The notes: generated from the sequence alone by a model not told the origin. A DNA stretch of 64,000 nucleotides from AP-15 sp963774345 (GCA_963774345.1 CAVZFB010000038.1:248001-312000); one strand, 5' to 3'; positions 26,722 to 35,606 are shown, counted from the stretch's first letter. Numbers and translations: made by a program.

Positions 26722-27114
26722 ATGCAGAGCCAGGAGCGCAAGATCCAGGCCCCGGTGCCCAATCTCGAAACAAAGACGTTTTGGGACGCCGCCGCCGAGG
26801 GCAAGCTGATGGTCGGCAAGTGCGAGGCCTGCGGCGCTGTGCACTATTATCCGCGCGCGTTTTGCCCGGTCTGCTTCAGTGACAAGACCCGGTTGCAGCA
26901 GGTTTCGGGCAATGGCACGATCTATACCTACAGTGTGATGCGCCGCGCCCCGATCCCCTACGCGATCGCCTATGTGACCTTGGCCGAGGGCCCGACGATG
27001 ATGACCAACATCGTCGATTGCGACCTCGATCAGATCCGCATCGGACAGGCGGTGAAGCTGGTGTTCAAGCCCAGCGACGGCGGCCCGCCAGTGCCGATGT
27101 TCACCCCGGTCTGA
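26722..27114 (+). CDS. DUF35 OB-fold/zinc-ribbon protein
   Basis: 130 residues from ATG 26722, with AAAGGGAG 8 bases upstream; a GTG at 26713 overlapping the previous stop is an alternative. The zinc ribbon is explicit: CEACGAVHYYPRAFCPVC (about residues 34-51). The OB-fold follows, with GNGTIYTYSVMRRAP and AYVTLAEGPTMMTNIVD. DUF35 proteins bind acyl-CoA and form complexes with thiolase-like partners. It starts 5 bases after the thiolase-like stop, so the pair is certainly cotranscribed. The earlier indel makes a 567-codon open frame that joins the two genes; they should be kept apart. Confidence 0.9.
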   Translation: MQSQERKIQAPVPNLETKTFWDAAAEGKLMVGKCEACGAVHYYPRAFCPVCFSDKTRLQQVSGNGTIYTYSVMRRAPIPYAIAYVTLAEGPTMMTNIVDCDLDQIRIGQAVKLVFKPSDGGPPVPMFTPV

Positions 27115-27170
27115 CCGGCGCTAGTCGAGGCAGTTTCCCTTGAATAATCAACGGATCACCGGAGGGGAGC

Positions 27171-27905
27171 ATGTGCACATTGAGTTTCAGGTCAGCCCTT
27201 AGCCAAACTCGCCTCCGACTTTTTGGAAGGGTGAATCTCGGACTGGGCTTACGTGTGGCGTGCATGGCCGCCGCCGTACTCTGTGCGGCCGAGCAGGCGA
27301 CGTACGCTGAAACAGTCGTGGAAACGATTACCGGCATCGTGCTGTCCGGGACTGATATCACCGGGGTGTTTATCGGGGAAAAGGAGTTTTTTTACGGGAG
27401 AAACTTGCCATACACCGCCGTTTTTACGTTTGATCCGAGCCGGGGCGTCCCATACTACAATCCACCAAAACCCTGCAATAACGGGTTGAAGAATCAGGGT
27501 GCCAATACTCCGGTTACACAAGTAACACTTATCATCAATAATAAACCTTATGTATTTAGTCCCACAAGCGCAAGCTCGATTACCTCATCGGTCTATACAT
27601 ACCATGCCGGATCCCCGAAACTGGGGATGAGTGCCTCTTTTGACGCATCCTTCGATGGGCAAACTTCAGGAACGGAATCGATCGGTGTACAGCTGAACCT
27701 CAACGGGATTTCCGGTTCCGGATGCCGTAATTGGGCAGACGACCTCGGTCCCTACACGTTGAATAAGTCACTCTTTGATTCTTACACAACAGGAACTGGA
27801 TTTACTATTGGGATCTCGTCTGACGAAAACGGCAAACTCACCCCTTACAAGCAGGCCTCCGGCTACCTATCCGTCAGCACAATCACTGTAACGAGTTCTC
27901 CTTGA
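27171..27905 (+). CDS. Secreted protein of unknown function, A+T-richer than its neighbours
   Basis: 244 residues from ATG 27171, with GGAGGGG 4 bases upstream. The N-terminus has a long basic region and then a hydrophobic core (GLRVACMAAAVLCAAEQATY), cleavage probably after TYA near residue 46. The mature part is Thr/Ser/Gly-rich with beta-strand character (VTQVTLIINNKPYVFSPTSA, SGYLSVSTITVTSSP) and two Cys. It resembles exported all-beta proteins, but no family is recognised. The coding sequence is visibly richer in A and T than the flanking catabolic genes, so recent acquisition is possible. It interrupts an otherwise catabolic gene set. Confidence 0.7.
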   Translation: MCTLSFRSALSQTRLRLFGRVNLGLGLRVACMAAAVLCAAEQATYAETVVETITGIVLSGTDITGVFIGEKEFFYGRNLPYTAVFTFDPSRGVPYYNPPKPCNNGLKNQGANTPVTQVTLIINNKPYVFSPTSASSITSSVYTYHAGSPKLGMSASFDASFDGQTSGTESIGVQLNLNGISGSGCRNWADDLGPYTLNKSLFDSYTTGTGFTIGISSDENGKLTPYKQASGYLSVSTITVTSSP

Positions 27906-28035
27906 ATTACCGCTCGCCTCGGATAGACTGAATTTCCCGCTCTGCGAAAGTGGACCCAGGCGAGCGCGGGAACCCTGCCGCTCCTAAATTCCCGCTTACG
28001 TGAGAACGACCAATAACGACCAGAGAGAATGGAAC

Positions 28036-28821
28036 ATGGACACGCTTGAAGCCAATGTCTCGCACCGGCCGGCGCATATCAGCGCGGAGGAATGGGCGGT
28101 GCGGGTCGATCTCGCCGCCTGCTACCGGCTGATCGCACATTTCGGCTGGGACGATCTGGTATTGACCCACAATTCGGCGCGGGTGCCGGGCCACCCCGAC
28201 CAGATGCTGATCAACCCCTCCGGGTTGATGTTCGACGAGATCACCGCCTCGAACTTGCTGAAAGTCGATATTTCGGACGGCCATCTGATCGAGCCGTCCG
28301 AATATGAGCCGATCAACGCCGGGGTTGTCATTCATGGCGCGATCTATCTCGGCCGGTCCGACGTCGAGTGCGTCGTCCACACCCATACCGAGGCCGACAT
28401 CGCGGTCGGCGCGCTCGAAGAAGGGCTGCTGCCGCTTTCCCAATGGGCGATGCGTTTCTATAACCGGCTCGGATACCACGATTACGAAGGCGTCTCTCTC
28501 GACATGGACGAGCGCGAGCGGCTGCAGCAGAGCATCGGCAACCATCCGGTGCTGGTGCTGCGCAATCACGGCCTGTTGGCCACCGGCCGCAATGTGGCCG
28601 AGGCCTTTTCGCTGACTTACCATTTCGAGCGCTCGGCCGAAGCGCAGCTGAAGATCCAAGCCGCGGTCGCCTCCGGCGCCAAGATGGTGGTCCCGTCGCC
28701 AGACACTTGCGAGCGCCAGGCTGCCCAATTTGCCGGCAACATGCCGCGCCTGCAGGGCCAGCGTGAATGGCCGGCATTGCTGCGGATGCTCGACCGGCTC
28801 GATCCCAGCTACCGGAACTAG
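28036..28821 (+). CDS. Class II aldolase/adducin family protein
   Basis: 261 residues from ATG 28036, with GAGAGAATGG upstream. Motifs of the zinc-dependent class II aldolase family: THNSARVPGH (substrate/phosphate loop, about residue 47), MLINPSGLMFDEI, the zinc-binding HTHTE (about residue 118) and the third His in RNHGLLATG (about 180). Family members include fuculose-phosphate aldolase and ribulose-phosphate epimerase, but many, like this one among acyl-CoA genes, act on other hydroxy-oxo compounds or decarboxylate. The Glu in HTHTE fits the catalytic or metal-site pattern. Substrate unknown. Confidence 0.87.
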   Translation: MDTLEANVSHRPAHISAEEWAVRVDLAACYRLIAHFGWDDLVLTHNSARVPGHPDQMLINPSGLMFDEITASNLLKVDISDGHLIEPSEYEPINAGVVIHGAIYLGRSDVECVVHTHTEADIAVGALEEGLLPLSQWAMRFYNRLGYHDYEGVSLDMDERERLQQSIGNHPVLVLRNHGLLATGRNVAEAFSLTYHFERSAEAQLKIQAAVASGAKMVVPSPDTCERQAAQFAGNMPRLQGQREWPALLRMLDRLDPSYRN

Positions 28822-28964
28822 GGTCAACGTGCTTCTAGTGAGAATTCCTCATTCGTCGTTCCCGCGGCAGCCGGGATCCGGGGCTGTGGGTCTTCCGCTC
28901 ACCGTAGACCCCCGTTTACGCGGAGCGACCGATTATCGGACCAATGGAAACCGAGGAGGCCGAC

Positions 28965-29387
28965 ATGGCCAAGCTGCGCCACATAGCCATCGCTGCGAAG
29001 GACCCCGACGCGATGGCCGATTTCTATGTCAAGGCTTTTGACTTCAAGATCGTTCGCTCGAACGACGGCCCGCTCGCCTATGGCCACCATCTGAGCGACG
29101 GCACGATCGATCTGGCGATCCTACGGTTCAAGACCGACCAGCTTGGCAAGGGCATGGACTATGCCGGGTTGCACCATTTCGGGATCCTGGTCGAGGATGT
29201 CGAAAAAGCCGGCAAAAAGCTCGAGGCCCTCGGCGGCAAGCACTACATGCACCAGGCCGAGGCCGAGCGCATCGGTGGCTTCGAAGTCAAATTCTACGGA
29301 CCCGAAGGCATCCTTTTCGATGTGGCCGAGCATCCCTGGACCGGCACCGAGCCGCTACCGATCGAAAAGGCGGAAGCGGCCGAGTAG
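28965..29387 (+). CDS. VOC family protein (glyoxalase-like)
   Basis: 140 residues from ATG 28965, preceded by a strong GAGGAGG site; the frame opens at 28944 but that start has no site. One VOC unit: KLRHIAIAAKDPDAMADFYV with the first metal His, then GLHHFGILVEDVEKAGKKLE and FYGPEGILFDVAEHPW. This differs from the VOC protein at 18908 in being much shorter. It is in the same direction as the class II aldolase and may act in the same pathway; a metal-dependent isomerase, lyase or thiol transferase are all possible. It converges with the WYL regulator 52 bases downstream. Confidence 0.85.
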   Translation: MAKLRHIAIAAKDPDAMADFYVKAFDFKIVRSNDGPLAYGHHLSDGTIDLAILRFKTDQLGKGMDYAGLHHFGILVEDVEKAGKKLEALGGKHYMHQAEAERIGGFEVKFYGPEGILFDVAEHPWTGTEPLPIEKAEAAE

Positions 29388-29439
29388 GCCGGAGCTTATC
29401 GCCACCCGGCCCTCCGTCCTACGCTGGCGGTCGACGATA

Positions 29440-30141
29440 CTAGGCGGTCGAAATGTTGGTGCGCGTTAGTAAGGTCCGCCGCCATTTCGCCCTGAGAGTG
29501 CCAGGTCGCTCAGGGTAACGTTCGTCGAGGAACCCGGCCGCGGTCACCCGGTCCGTCCGAAAGCTTCGGAAGTCCTGGCGCAACTCGCACCATGCGATCA
29601 AATGGCGGACGGTCTCCATGTAACCGACCGTCACCGGCCAGACGACGCGCTCGCTCTCTCGCCCCTGTTCATCGCGATAGCGCAGCGCGATCTTACGGCC
29701 CGCGCGTATCTGATTGCGTACGCGCGACATGTCGAGGCCATCGGCGGCGAGGCCGCGCACTGGCGGTGTTTCGGTGGCCGGCTCGAGCACATAGGGCCGA
29801 AGCCGTTCCGGTACGACGGCGCCGATCTTGGCGATCAGATCCTCGGCCGCCCTGGCCAGGGCGGAATCGCTGTGGCGGGCCACCCATTGGGCTCCCAGCA
29901 CGGCAGCCTCGATCTCGTCGGGCGTCAACATCAGAGGCGGCAGGTCCAACCCCGCCTGCAAGACGTAGCCGACCCCGGCCTCGCCTCGGATCGGCACCCG
30001 CTGGCCGATAAGATCGGAGATGTCGCGATAGACCGTCCGCTTGGAGGTCTCGAGTTCGGCGGCGAGCGCGTCGGCGGTCGTCGGCTTAGGCGTACGCCGC
30101 AAGATCTGAATGATCTGAAACAGCCGGTCCGCGCGTCTCAT
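29440..30141 (-). CDS. YafY/WYL-domain transcriptional regulator
   Basis: 233 residues from ATG 30141. The N-terminal HTH (about residues 1-55: RADRLFQIIQILRR, LAAELETSKRTVYRDISDLI) is of the HTH_11/DeoR-like type. A central linker leads to the WYL ligand-sensing domain (about 135-215: GRKIALRYRDEQGRESERVV, PVTVGYMETVRHLIAWCELR, FRSFRTDRVTAAGFLDERY). Regulators of this type often sit beside VOC or other enzyme genes and respond to a small ligand, and here a VOC gene is the convergent neighbour. Probably a repressor or activator; target not known. Confidence 0.88.
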   Translation of the reverse strand: MRRADRLFQIIQILRRTPKPTTADALAAELETSKRTVYRDISDLIGQRVPIRGEAGVGYVLQAGLDLPPLMLTPDEIEAAVLGAQWVARHSDSALARAAEDLIAKIGAVVPERLRPYVLEPATETPPVRGLAADGLDMSRVRNQIRAGRKIALRYRDEQGRESERVVWPVTVGYMETVRHLIAWCELRQDFRSFRTDRVTAAGFLDERYPERPGTLRAKWRRTLLTRTNISTA

Positions 30142-30347
30142 GAGCCATTATCACCCGGTGATGCTGACAGCATGATGGCAACAGGTGGCGGGAGGCAACG
30201 CTGGCGCTTGCTCAATTCGTCACCAAATAACTGCGGGTGATGGCGACATTGCGATGACGGGTAGTCGATAGCGCCTGATCGGCAAAAATGACTTCTCGCA
30301 GCCCGAAGCTCGCCCGGAGCTCACGGATGCGCGATGGGGATGCAACG

Positions 30348-31775
30348 ATGAGCGAAGCCAAAAGTCTGTTTGCGGTTCTGCGGCAGTCGGCCGATCCGGG
30401 CACTGTCGAGGCCATTGACGCGTTGGTTCGGGATGCTCCGGACCGCGCCCTATGCCGGGTCAACGTGCTGGATTTTGCGGCGAAGACCGGGCTCGACGAG
30501 GAGCACGTGATTGCCGCCTTTCTGCATGCGGCGCGGCTCGGGATCTTCGAGCTGTCGTGGAACGTGCTGTGTCCGGGCTGCGGCGGGGTGCTCAATTCCA
30601 GCACCACGTTGAAGAGCGTCGACAAGGACGAGTACGCCTGCGGCTGGTGCGCGGCCGGGTACACGCCGACGCTCGACGAGATCGTCGAGGTGACGTTCAC
30701 GGTCAGCCGGCGAGTGCGCAAGATCGCCGCTCACGACCCGGACGAGCTGGCCTTCAACGAGTATTTTCGCCAGGTATTCTGGGGCTCGGGCATCGATGTC
30801 CCGGACAATTTCGAAGAGCTGCTTCAGGAAATCGTCCTCGAATCGGTCGAGCTGCCGCCGGGCGGAAAGGCGCTGCTTTCGCTGCAACTGCCGGCGCAGT
30901 TCGTGATTGTCATCGACCCGGTGACGCACGGCACCCAATTCCTCGACGTCAAGGGTGAGCCGACGCGCGAGCGCCAGAACCTGACGATTGTTCTCGACAA
31001 GCTGCGCTCGCCGACCGGAACTTTGGAGCTGCGCCCAGGGCCGCTGCGCTTGTCGCTGGAGAACCGCGCCGATACGCGGGTATTACCGGGTTTGTGGGTC
31101 GCCAACGACAAGCTGCACGAGCTGCTCGGCCGGCGCAAACCCTTCCTGACCGCCAAGCGGCTCTTGACCAACCAGGTGTTTCGCGATCTTTACGGCACCA
31201 ACACGATCGACGCCGAGCAGCGGCTCAAGATCACCAGCCTGACTTTTCTGTTCACCGATCTCAAGGGCTCGACCGAGCTTTACGAGCGGGTCGGCGATCT
31301 TGCCGCCTTCGATCTGGTGCGCGCGCATTTCAAGGTCCTCAACGAGATCGTCGCCACCGAAGCCGGGGCAGTGGTCAAGACTATCGGCGATGCGGTCATG
31401 GCGACCTTTTCGACCCCCGACCGGGCGGTTGCCGCCGCACTGCGCATGCGCGAGGCGATGCGCCATTTGGGCAACGGCGGCAACGGGCATAACGGTCACA
31501 ACGACGAGGACGACTTGCTGCTGAAGATCGGCATCCACGAGGGGCCGTGCCTGGCCGTCATACTGAACGACCGGCAGGATTATTTTGGCCAGACCGTCAA
31601 TATCGCCGCCCGGGTGCAGGGTCTGGCGGATTCGCGGACCATCATGGCGACGGGGCCGGTCGTCACCCATCCGCAGGCTTCGATCCTGCTGCAGAAGAGC
31701 GGCCTGCAGCCGGTGTCGCAACCGCGCGCGTTGCGCGGCATCGCCGACGAAGTGGCGGTATACGAGATCCCGTAA
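30348..31775 (+). CDS. Adenylate/guanylate cyclase with N-terminal DUF5939-like region
   Basis: 475 residues from ATG 30348. The N-terminal ~290 residues contain a treble-clef-like zinc pair CPGC (about residue 73) and CGWC (about 98), and FNEYFRQVFWG and FVIVIDPVTHGTQFLDVKG, as in DUF5939 cyclases. The C-terminal class III catalytic domain (about 300-475) has the metal Asp in TFLFTDLKGSTELYERVGD, IGDAVMATFSTPDRAV, IGIHEGPCLAV and GQTVNIAARVQG. It is an intact gene, unlike the cyclase at 1610, and of a different architecture. The product is cAMP or cGMP. It lies upstream of the cobalamin riboswitch but reads past no obvious terminator. Confidence 0.88.
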   Translation: MSEAKSLFAVLRQSADPGTVEAIDALVRDAPDRALCRVNVLDFAAKTGLDEEHVIAAFLHAARLGIFELSWNVLCPGCGGVLNSSTTLKSVDKDEYACGWCAAGYTPTLDEIVEVTFTVSRRVRKIAAHDPDELAFNEYFRQVFWGSGIDVPDNFEELLQEIVLESVELPPGGKALLSLQLPAQFVIVIDPVTHGTQFLDVKGEPTRERQNLTIVLDKLRSPTGTLELRPGPLRLSLENRADTRVLPGLWVANDKLHELLGRRKPFLTAKRLLTNQVFRDLYGTNTIDAEQRLKITSLTFLFTDLKGSTELYERVGDLAAFDLVRAHFKVLNEIVATEAGAVVKTIGDAVMATFSTPDRAVAAALRMREAMRHLGNGGNGHNGHNDEDDLLLKIGIHEGPCLAVILNDRQDYFGQTVNIAARVQGLADSRTIMATGPVVTHPQASILLQKSGLQPVSQPRALRGIADEVAVYEIP

Positions 31776-31863
31776 TCCGTCTTTGGCTCGGATCCACCTG
31801 AACCACTCCGGAGGATGAACCGGCGGCGTTGACCGCGCCGGCGTCTACTCTTACCCTTCTTGA

Positions 31864-32033
31864 CGGATGGTTCCCTGAGGGGATCAAACGGGAACGCGGT
31901 GCGGCGTCAGTCCGCCCATGCCGCGGCTGCCCCCGCAACTGTGAGCGGCGAGCCAAGCGCTCTGAAACCACTGGGCTGATGCCTGGGAAGGTGGCGCGTC
32001 TGGCGACGACCCGCAAGCCAGGAAACCGGCCAT
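31864..32033 (+). promoter_or_regulatory. Cobalamin (B12) riboswitch
   Basis: Hallmarks of the adenosylcobalamin-type riboswitch in order: GGTTCC (31869) pairing with GGGAACGCGGTG, the CCCCCGCAACTGTGAGCGGC segment (31931-31950), CCACTGGG (31968), CTGGGAAGGTGGCG (31983), GACGACCCGCAAGCCAGGA and the final AAACCGGCC B12-box end (about 32022-32031). High B12 normally turns expression of the downstream genes off by blocking translation or ending transcription. It stands about 120 bases before the likely cobG start, which leads the corrin biosynthesis operon. Confidence 0.93.
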
Positions 32034-32150
32034 CCGCTCGTGGTCACGCGCGAGCGCGCCGGGCGGGGTGTACCGGCGGGGCGGGCCCATTTCTCGGCGG
32101 GCGCGGCCGGCTTGCGGGTGACGGATAGCGCGTTGCCGGGAAGAGTCCGC

Positions 32151-33461
32151 TTGACCGCAGATCCACCAGCCGAGCCGGCGCCGGAATCTCACGAGCTACG
32201 TCTCATGAAGCGCGGTTGGTGTCCGGGCCTATTGCACCCGATGCCGACCGGAGACGGTCTGCTGGTGCGCCTTCATCCGCTTCTCGGCAGGCTTACCGCC
32301 AGACAGTTACAGGCAATCGCCACGGCGGCGCGAACCTGCGGGAACGAGCTGCTCGACGTTTCCAGCCGGGGCAATCTGCAGATCCGCGGCGTTCTTGCCA
32401 ATTTGCACCCAGCGCTGGTCGAGCAGCTTGCCGCCGCCGGTCTGGCCGGCCCCGCGCAGCGCCGCACGATCTCCTCACCGCTCGCCGGCCTCGACCCGAC
32501 CGACCATGTCGATGCGGCTGCGCTCGCGGCACGGGTCGAAGCCGCGCTGCGGACCGTCGAGGGGCTTCCCGGCAAGCTCGCCATTGTGGTCGACGGCGGC
32601 GGGCGGTTCCCGCTGGTCGAGCTGGATGCCGAGATTTACGCTGTCGCCGTCTCTAGCAGCAGCATCGCCGTCGGTCTCGCGGCCGCGGATGGGCCGCGCT
32701 GGTGTGGAACGACGTCGCCGTCGGCGTTGCCATCGGCGCTTGCCGCGATGCTGACCGACCTCGCCAGGGCAGTCGGGAGCGGGAAATCGTTGGCGATGCG
32801 GGACGCCCCGGCCGATCTGCGCGCGAGACTTGCCGATGTTGCGCGGCTCGCGCCGCCCATCGTGCCGAGCCGGCGTCCAAGGGCGCCGCGTGCCGGCCTG
32901 CTGTCGATGCTGCGCGGCCGGGTAAGCGTCGTTCTGGCACTGCCATTTGGCAGGTGCGACGCTGACCAATTGACGCAAATCGCGAGCTGGGCGGAGCGGT
33001 TCGGCGGCGGCGAGGTGCGTCTGTCGCCGTGGCGCGGCATCGTAATTCCGGAGGTACGGCGAAAGGACCTCAGGACCTTGATCGCTTTGGTGTCCGGAGC
33101 CGGGCTGATCATGGAGCCCGCCGACCCGCGCCTCGCTGTCTTCGCCTGTCCGGGGCAACCGGATTGCGTTAATGCCTCGGTCATGACGCGGCGTGATGCG
33201 GCCCGACTCGCGGCGGCTGCGCGACCGCTAATTCAAACCGGCGGCCAAATTCATGTTTCGGGGTGCGCCAAGGGCTGCGCTCATCCAGGTCCGGCCGCGC
33301 TGACCTTGGTGGGCGACGATGGCGCCTACCGGGTTGTCGTCGAGGGAACCCCGCGTGATCCCGCCGTCGGCCGTTTTTCGATCGACGACATCGAGCGGTG
33401 TCTATCATCGGTCCAAACCCGCGCTGACCTCGCGTCGCGGTTCTCCGCAGCAGAGACATGA
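32151..33461 (+). CDS. cobG: Precorrin-3B synthase
   Basis: Oxygen-dependent step of the aerobic cobalamin pathway: hydroxylates precorrin-3A and forms the lactone of precorrin-3B. Family features are KRGWCPGLLHPMPTGDGLLV, the sulfite/nitrite reductase-like SRGNLQIRGV, and the Cys set for the [4Fe-4S] cluster, CPGQPDC (about residue 329) and GCAKGCAHPGPAALTLVG (about 368). Start uncertain: TTG 32151 has GGAAGAG upstream, with GTG 32118, GTG 32040 and ATG 32205 also in frame. It is first after the riboswitch; the stop overlaps the cobH start by ATGA. Length is typical. Confidence 0.88.
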   Translation: MTADPPAEPAPESHELRLMKRGWCPGLLHPMPTGDGLLVRLHPLLGRLTARQLQAIATAARTCGNELLDVSSRGNLQIRGVLANLHPALVEQLAAAGLAGPAQRRTISSPLAGLDPTDHVDAAALAARVEAALRTVEGLPGKLAIVVDGGGRFPLVELDAEIYAVAVSSSSIAVGLAAADGPRWCGTTSPSALPSALAAMLTDLARAVGSGKSLAMRDAPADLRARLADVARLAPPIVPSRRPRAPRAGLLSMLRGRVSVVLALPFGRCDADQLTQIASWAERFGGGEVRLSPWRGIVIPEVRRKDLRTLIALVSGAGLIMEPADPRLAVFACPGQPDCVNASVMTRRDAARLAAAARPLIQTGGQIHVSGCAKGCAHPGPAALTLVGDDGAYRVVVEGTPRDPAVGRFSIDDIERCLSSVQTRADLASRFSAAET

Positions 33462-34087
33462 GCCCTCGTAATTACCTTCGCGACGGCGCCGAGATCTATC
33501 GGTGCTCGTTTGCGGCGATCCGCGCCGAGGCGAATCTGGCCGGTTTCGCCGGCGCGGCGGAACGCATCGTCGTGCGCATGATCCACGCCTGCGGCATGAC
33601 TGATCTGCCGCGCGATGTGAAGCTGTCGCCGGATTTCGCGGCAGCCGGCGAAACCGCGCTGAGAAGCGGCGCCGCGATTTTGTGCGACTCCAAAATGGTT
33701 ATGCATGGCGTCACCCGCGCGCGCCTGCCAGCTGCCAATGACGTGGTTTGCACCCTCGACGATCCGCGTGTGCCGGGTTTGGCGCGGACACTCGGCACTA
33801 CCCGCAGCGCCGCCGCGGTCGAGTTGTGGCGCGACCGCCTGCGCGATGCCGTCGTGGTCATCGGTAATGCGCCGACGGCGCTGTTCCGGCTGCTCGAAAT
33901 CCTCGACGAAGGAGCACCCTTGCCCGCTGCCGTGATCGGCGTGCCGGTCGGCTTTGTCGGCGCCGCCGAGGCAAAGCGTGCGCTGGCGCAAGACCGGCGC
34001 GTTCCTTTTCTCGTCGTGCATGGGCGGCGCGGCGGCAGCGCGATTGCGGCGGCGGCGATAAACGCGCTGGCGAGCGAGGCAGAATGA
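33458..34087 (+). CDS. cobH: Precorrin-8X methylmutase
   Basis: 209 residues. Catalyses the 1,5-shift of the C11 methyl group to give hydrogenobyrinic acid. Signature stretches: RMIHACGMTDL with the catalytic His (about residue 44), GAAILCDSKMVMHGVTRARL (about 72), IGNAPTALFRLLE and GVPVGFVGAAEAK followed by the conserved GRRGGS near the end. It overlaps cobG and cobI by 4 bases each (ATGA), so translation is coupled through the operon. Confidence 0.95.
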   Translation: MSPRNYLRDGAEIYRCSFAAIRAEANLAGFAGAAERIVVRMIHACGMTDLPRDVKLSPDFAAAGETALRSGAAILCDSKMVMHGVTRARLPAANDVVCTLDDPRVPGLARTLGTTRSAAAVELWRDRLRDAVVVIGNAPTALFRLLEILDEGAPLPAAVIGVPVGFVGAAEAKRALAQDRRVPFLVVHGRRGGSAIAAAAINALASEAE

Positions 34088-34839
34088 TTCCGGCCAACGG
34101 CCATTGGCCCTCGGCCGCACGCCTTGTCGGCGTCGGGCTGGGGCCCGGTGACCCTGACTACGTGACGATGCGGGCATTAAAGGTGCTGCGCGCCGCCGAC
34201 CGCGTCGTGCATTTCGCCAAGAAGGGCGAACGCGGCCACGCCCGCACCATCGCTGATGCCGTGATCGGCCCCGATCCCGGCCGCGAATTGCCGCTCTACT
34301 ATCCGGTAACGACCGAAATCCCGCTCGCCCATCCTGATTACGCCGCGGCGATTTGCGGGTTCCATGAGATGGCAGCGGCACGCTTGATCGACGAGATCGC
34401 TACCGGGCGTTCGGTGGCGGTGCTGTGCGAGGGTGACCCGTTCTTCTACGGCTCATTTATCCATCTATGGCTGCGCTTGAAGGACCGGGTAGCGATCGAA
34501 ATCGTGCCCGGGATTACCGGCATGGCGGGAGCGGGAGCGGGCGCGGGCATGCCGATCGGCTGGGCCGACGATGTATTGACCGTCCTGCCCGCGACCTTGT
34601 GCTATGCCGATCTTGTGGATCGCCTTGGATCGACGGATGCCGCAGTCATCATCAAGCTGGGGCGGAACCTGCCGAAGGTCCGCGACGCCCTCGCCGCGGC
34701 CGGGCTGCTCGATAGGGCCATCTACGTCGAACGCGCGACGATGACGGGTCAGCGCATCAGCCTGATTGCCAATTTGGACGAGGGTAGCGCACCCTATTTC
34801 TCGCTGATCCTGGTGCCCGGCCGGGGGCGTCGCGGATGA
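34084..34839 (+). CDS. cobI: Precorrin-2 C20-methyltransferase
   Basis: 251 residues of the tetrapyrrole methylase fold. Adds a SAM-derived methyl at C20 of precorrin-2, making precorrin-3A. Visible motifs are GVGLGPGDPDYVTMRALKVL (N-terminal SAM loop), VAVLCEGDPFFYGSF (about residue 113) and VEIVPGITGMAGAGAGAG-like text near 140. The name over cobJ/cobM is based on the YVT and CEGDPFFY wording and position. It sits between cobH and cobJ with ATGA overlaps on both sides. Confidence 0.93.
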   Translation: MIPANGHWPSAARLVGVGLGPGDPDYVTMRALKVLRAADRVVHFAKKGERGHARTIADAVIGPDPGRELPLYYPVTTEIPLAHPDYAAAICGFHEMAAARLIDEIATGRSVAVLCEGDPFFYGSFIHLWLRLKDRVAIEIVPGITGMAGAGAGAGMPIGWADDVLTVLPATLCYADLVDRLGSTDAAVIIKLGRNLPKVRDALAAAGLLDRAIYVERATMTGQRISLIANLDEGSAPYFSLILVPGRGRRG

Positions 34840-35606
34840 ATGCGGCGGGGAGTTTGACGGTGGTCGGCCTCGGCCCGGGCGGCCCGCAATGGCTGACCCC
34901 CGCGGCATCGGTGGCAATGGAAGCGGCGACCGATCTGGTCGGCTATCGCACCTATCTCGACCGCGTACCGGAGACGCCCGCCCAGCAGCGTTATGCCTTT
35001 GACAACCGGAGCGAACTCGGCCGCGCCCGGCTGGCGCTCGACCTCGCGTCTCAGGGGCGGCGGGTGGCGGTCGTTTCGGGCGGTGACCCCGGCGTGTTTG
35101 CAATGGCCGCAGCCGTGTTCGAGGCCGTCGAGCAGGGACCGCCGGCGTGGCGCGACCTGGACATCCAGGTCGAGCCGGGCGTCACCGCGATGGTCGCGGC
35201 GGCGGCACGGGTCGGCGCACCGTTGGGCAACGATTTCTGCGCAATCTCGCTGTCCGACAATCTGAAGCCGTGGGCCACCATCGAACAGCGGCTTCGCGCA
35301 GCAGCCGCCGCCGATTTCGTGATTGCCCTCTACAACCCGGCATCGATGGCCCGCCCGCACCAGCTCGAAGACGCTCTGAGAATCGTTGCCGAGATGCGCG
35401 ATCCCGACACGCCGGTCATCTTCGCCCATGCCGTAGGGCGGCCCGAGGAGCGGATCGCGGTCGAACGCCTCGGCGAGGCCGGCTCCGTTGCCGCGGACAT
35501 GGCGACGATCGTCGTGATCGGCGCGACCGCGACCCGGCGGATCGCCCGCGGCGGCGGCGCCGTCCCTTATGTCTACACGCCGCGCAGCAGCAGAACCCGT
35601 TGTTGA
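34836..35606 (+). CDS. cobJ: Precorrin-3B C17-methyltransferase
   Basis: 256 residues, tetrapyrrole methylase fold; methylates C17 with ring contraction to precorrin-4. Motifs: VVGLGPGGPQWLTPAA, the CobJ-typical VGYRTYLDRV (about residue 32), VVSGGDPGVFAMAA, GNDFCAISLSDNLKPW (about 130) and ALYNPASMARPHQL (about 164). It is the last gene of the first plus-strand run. Its 3' end overlaps the convergent cobK by 34 bases, an unusually tight tail-to-tail arrangement. Confidence 0.95.
   Translation: MNAAGSLTVVGLGPGGPQWLTPAASVAMEAATDLVGYRTYLDRVPETPAQQRYAFDNRSELGRARLALDLASQGRRVAVVSGGDPGVFAMAAAVFEAVEQGPPAWRDLDIQVEPGVTAMVAAAARVGAPLGNDFCAISLSDNLKPWATIEQRLRAAAAADFVIALYNPASMARPHQLEDALRIVAEMRDPDTPVIFAHAVGRPEERIAVERLGEAGSVAADMATIVVIGATATRRIARGGGAVPYVYTPRSSRTRC

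Noticed and set aside
25411..27114. A single 567-residue thiolase-DUF35 fusion
   Set aside because: The middle ~140 residues are nonsense caused by one extra base near 26292. Another frame gives the true thiolase-like C-terminus, ending at 26716 before the DUF35 start.
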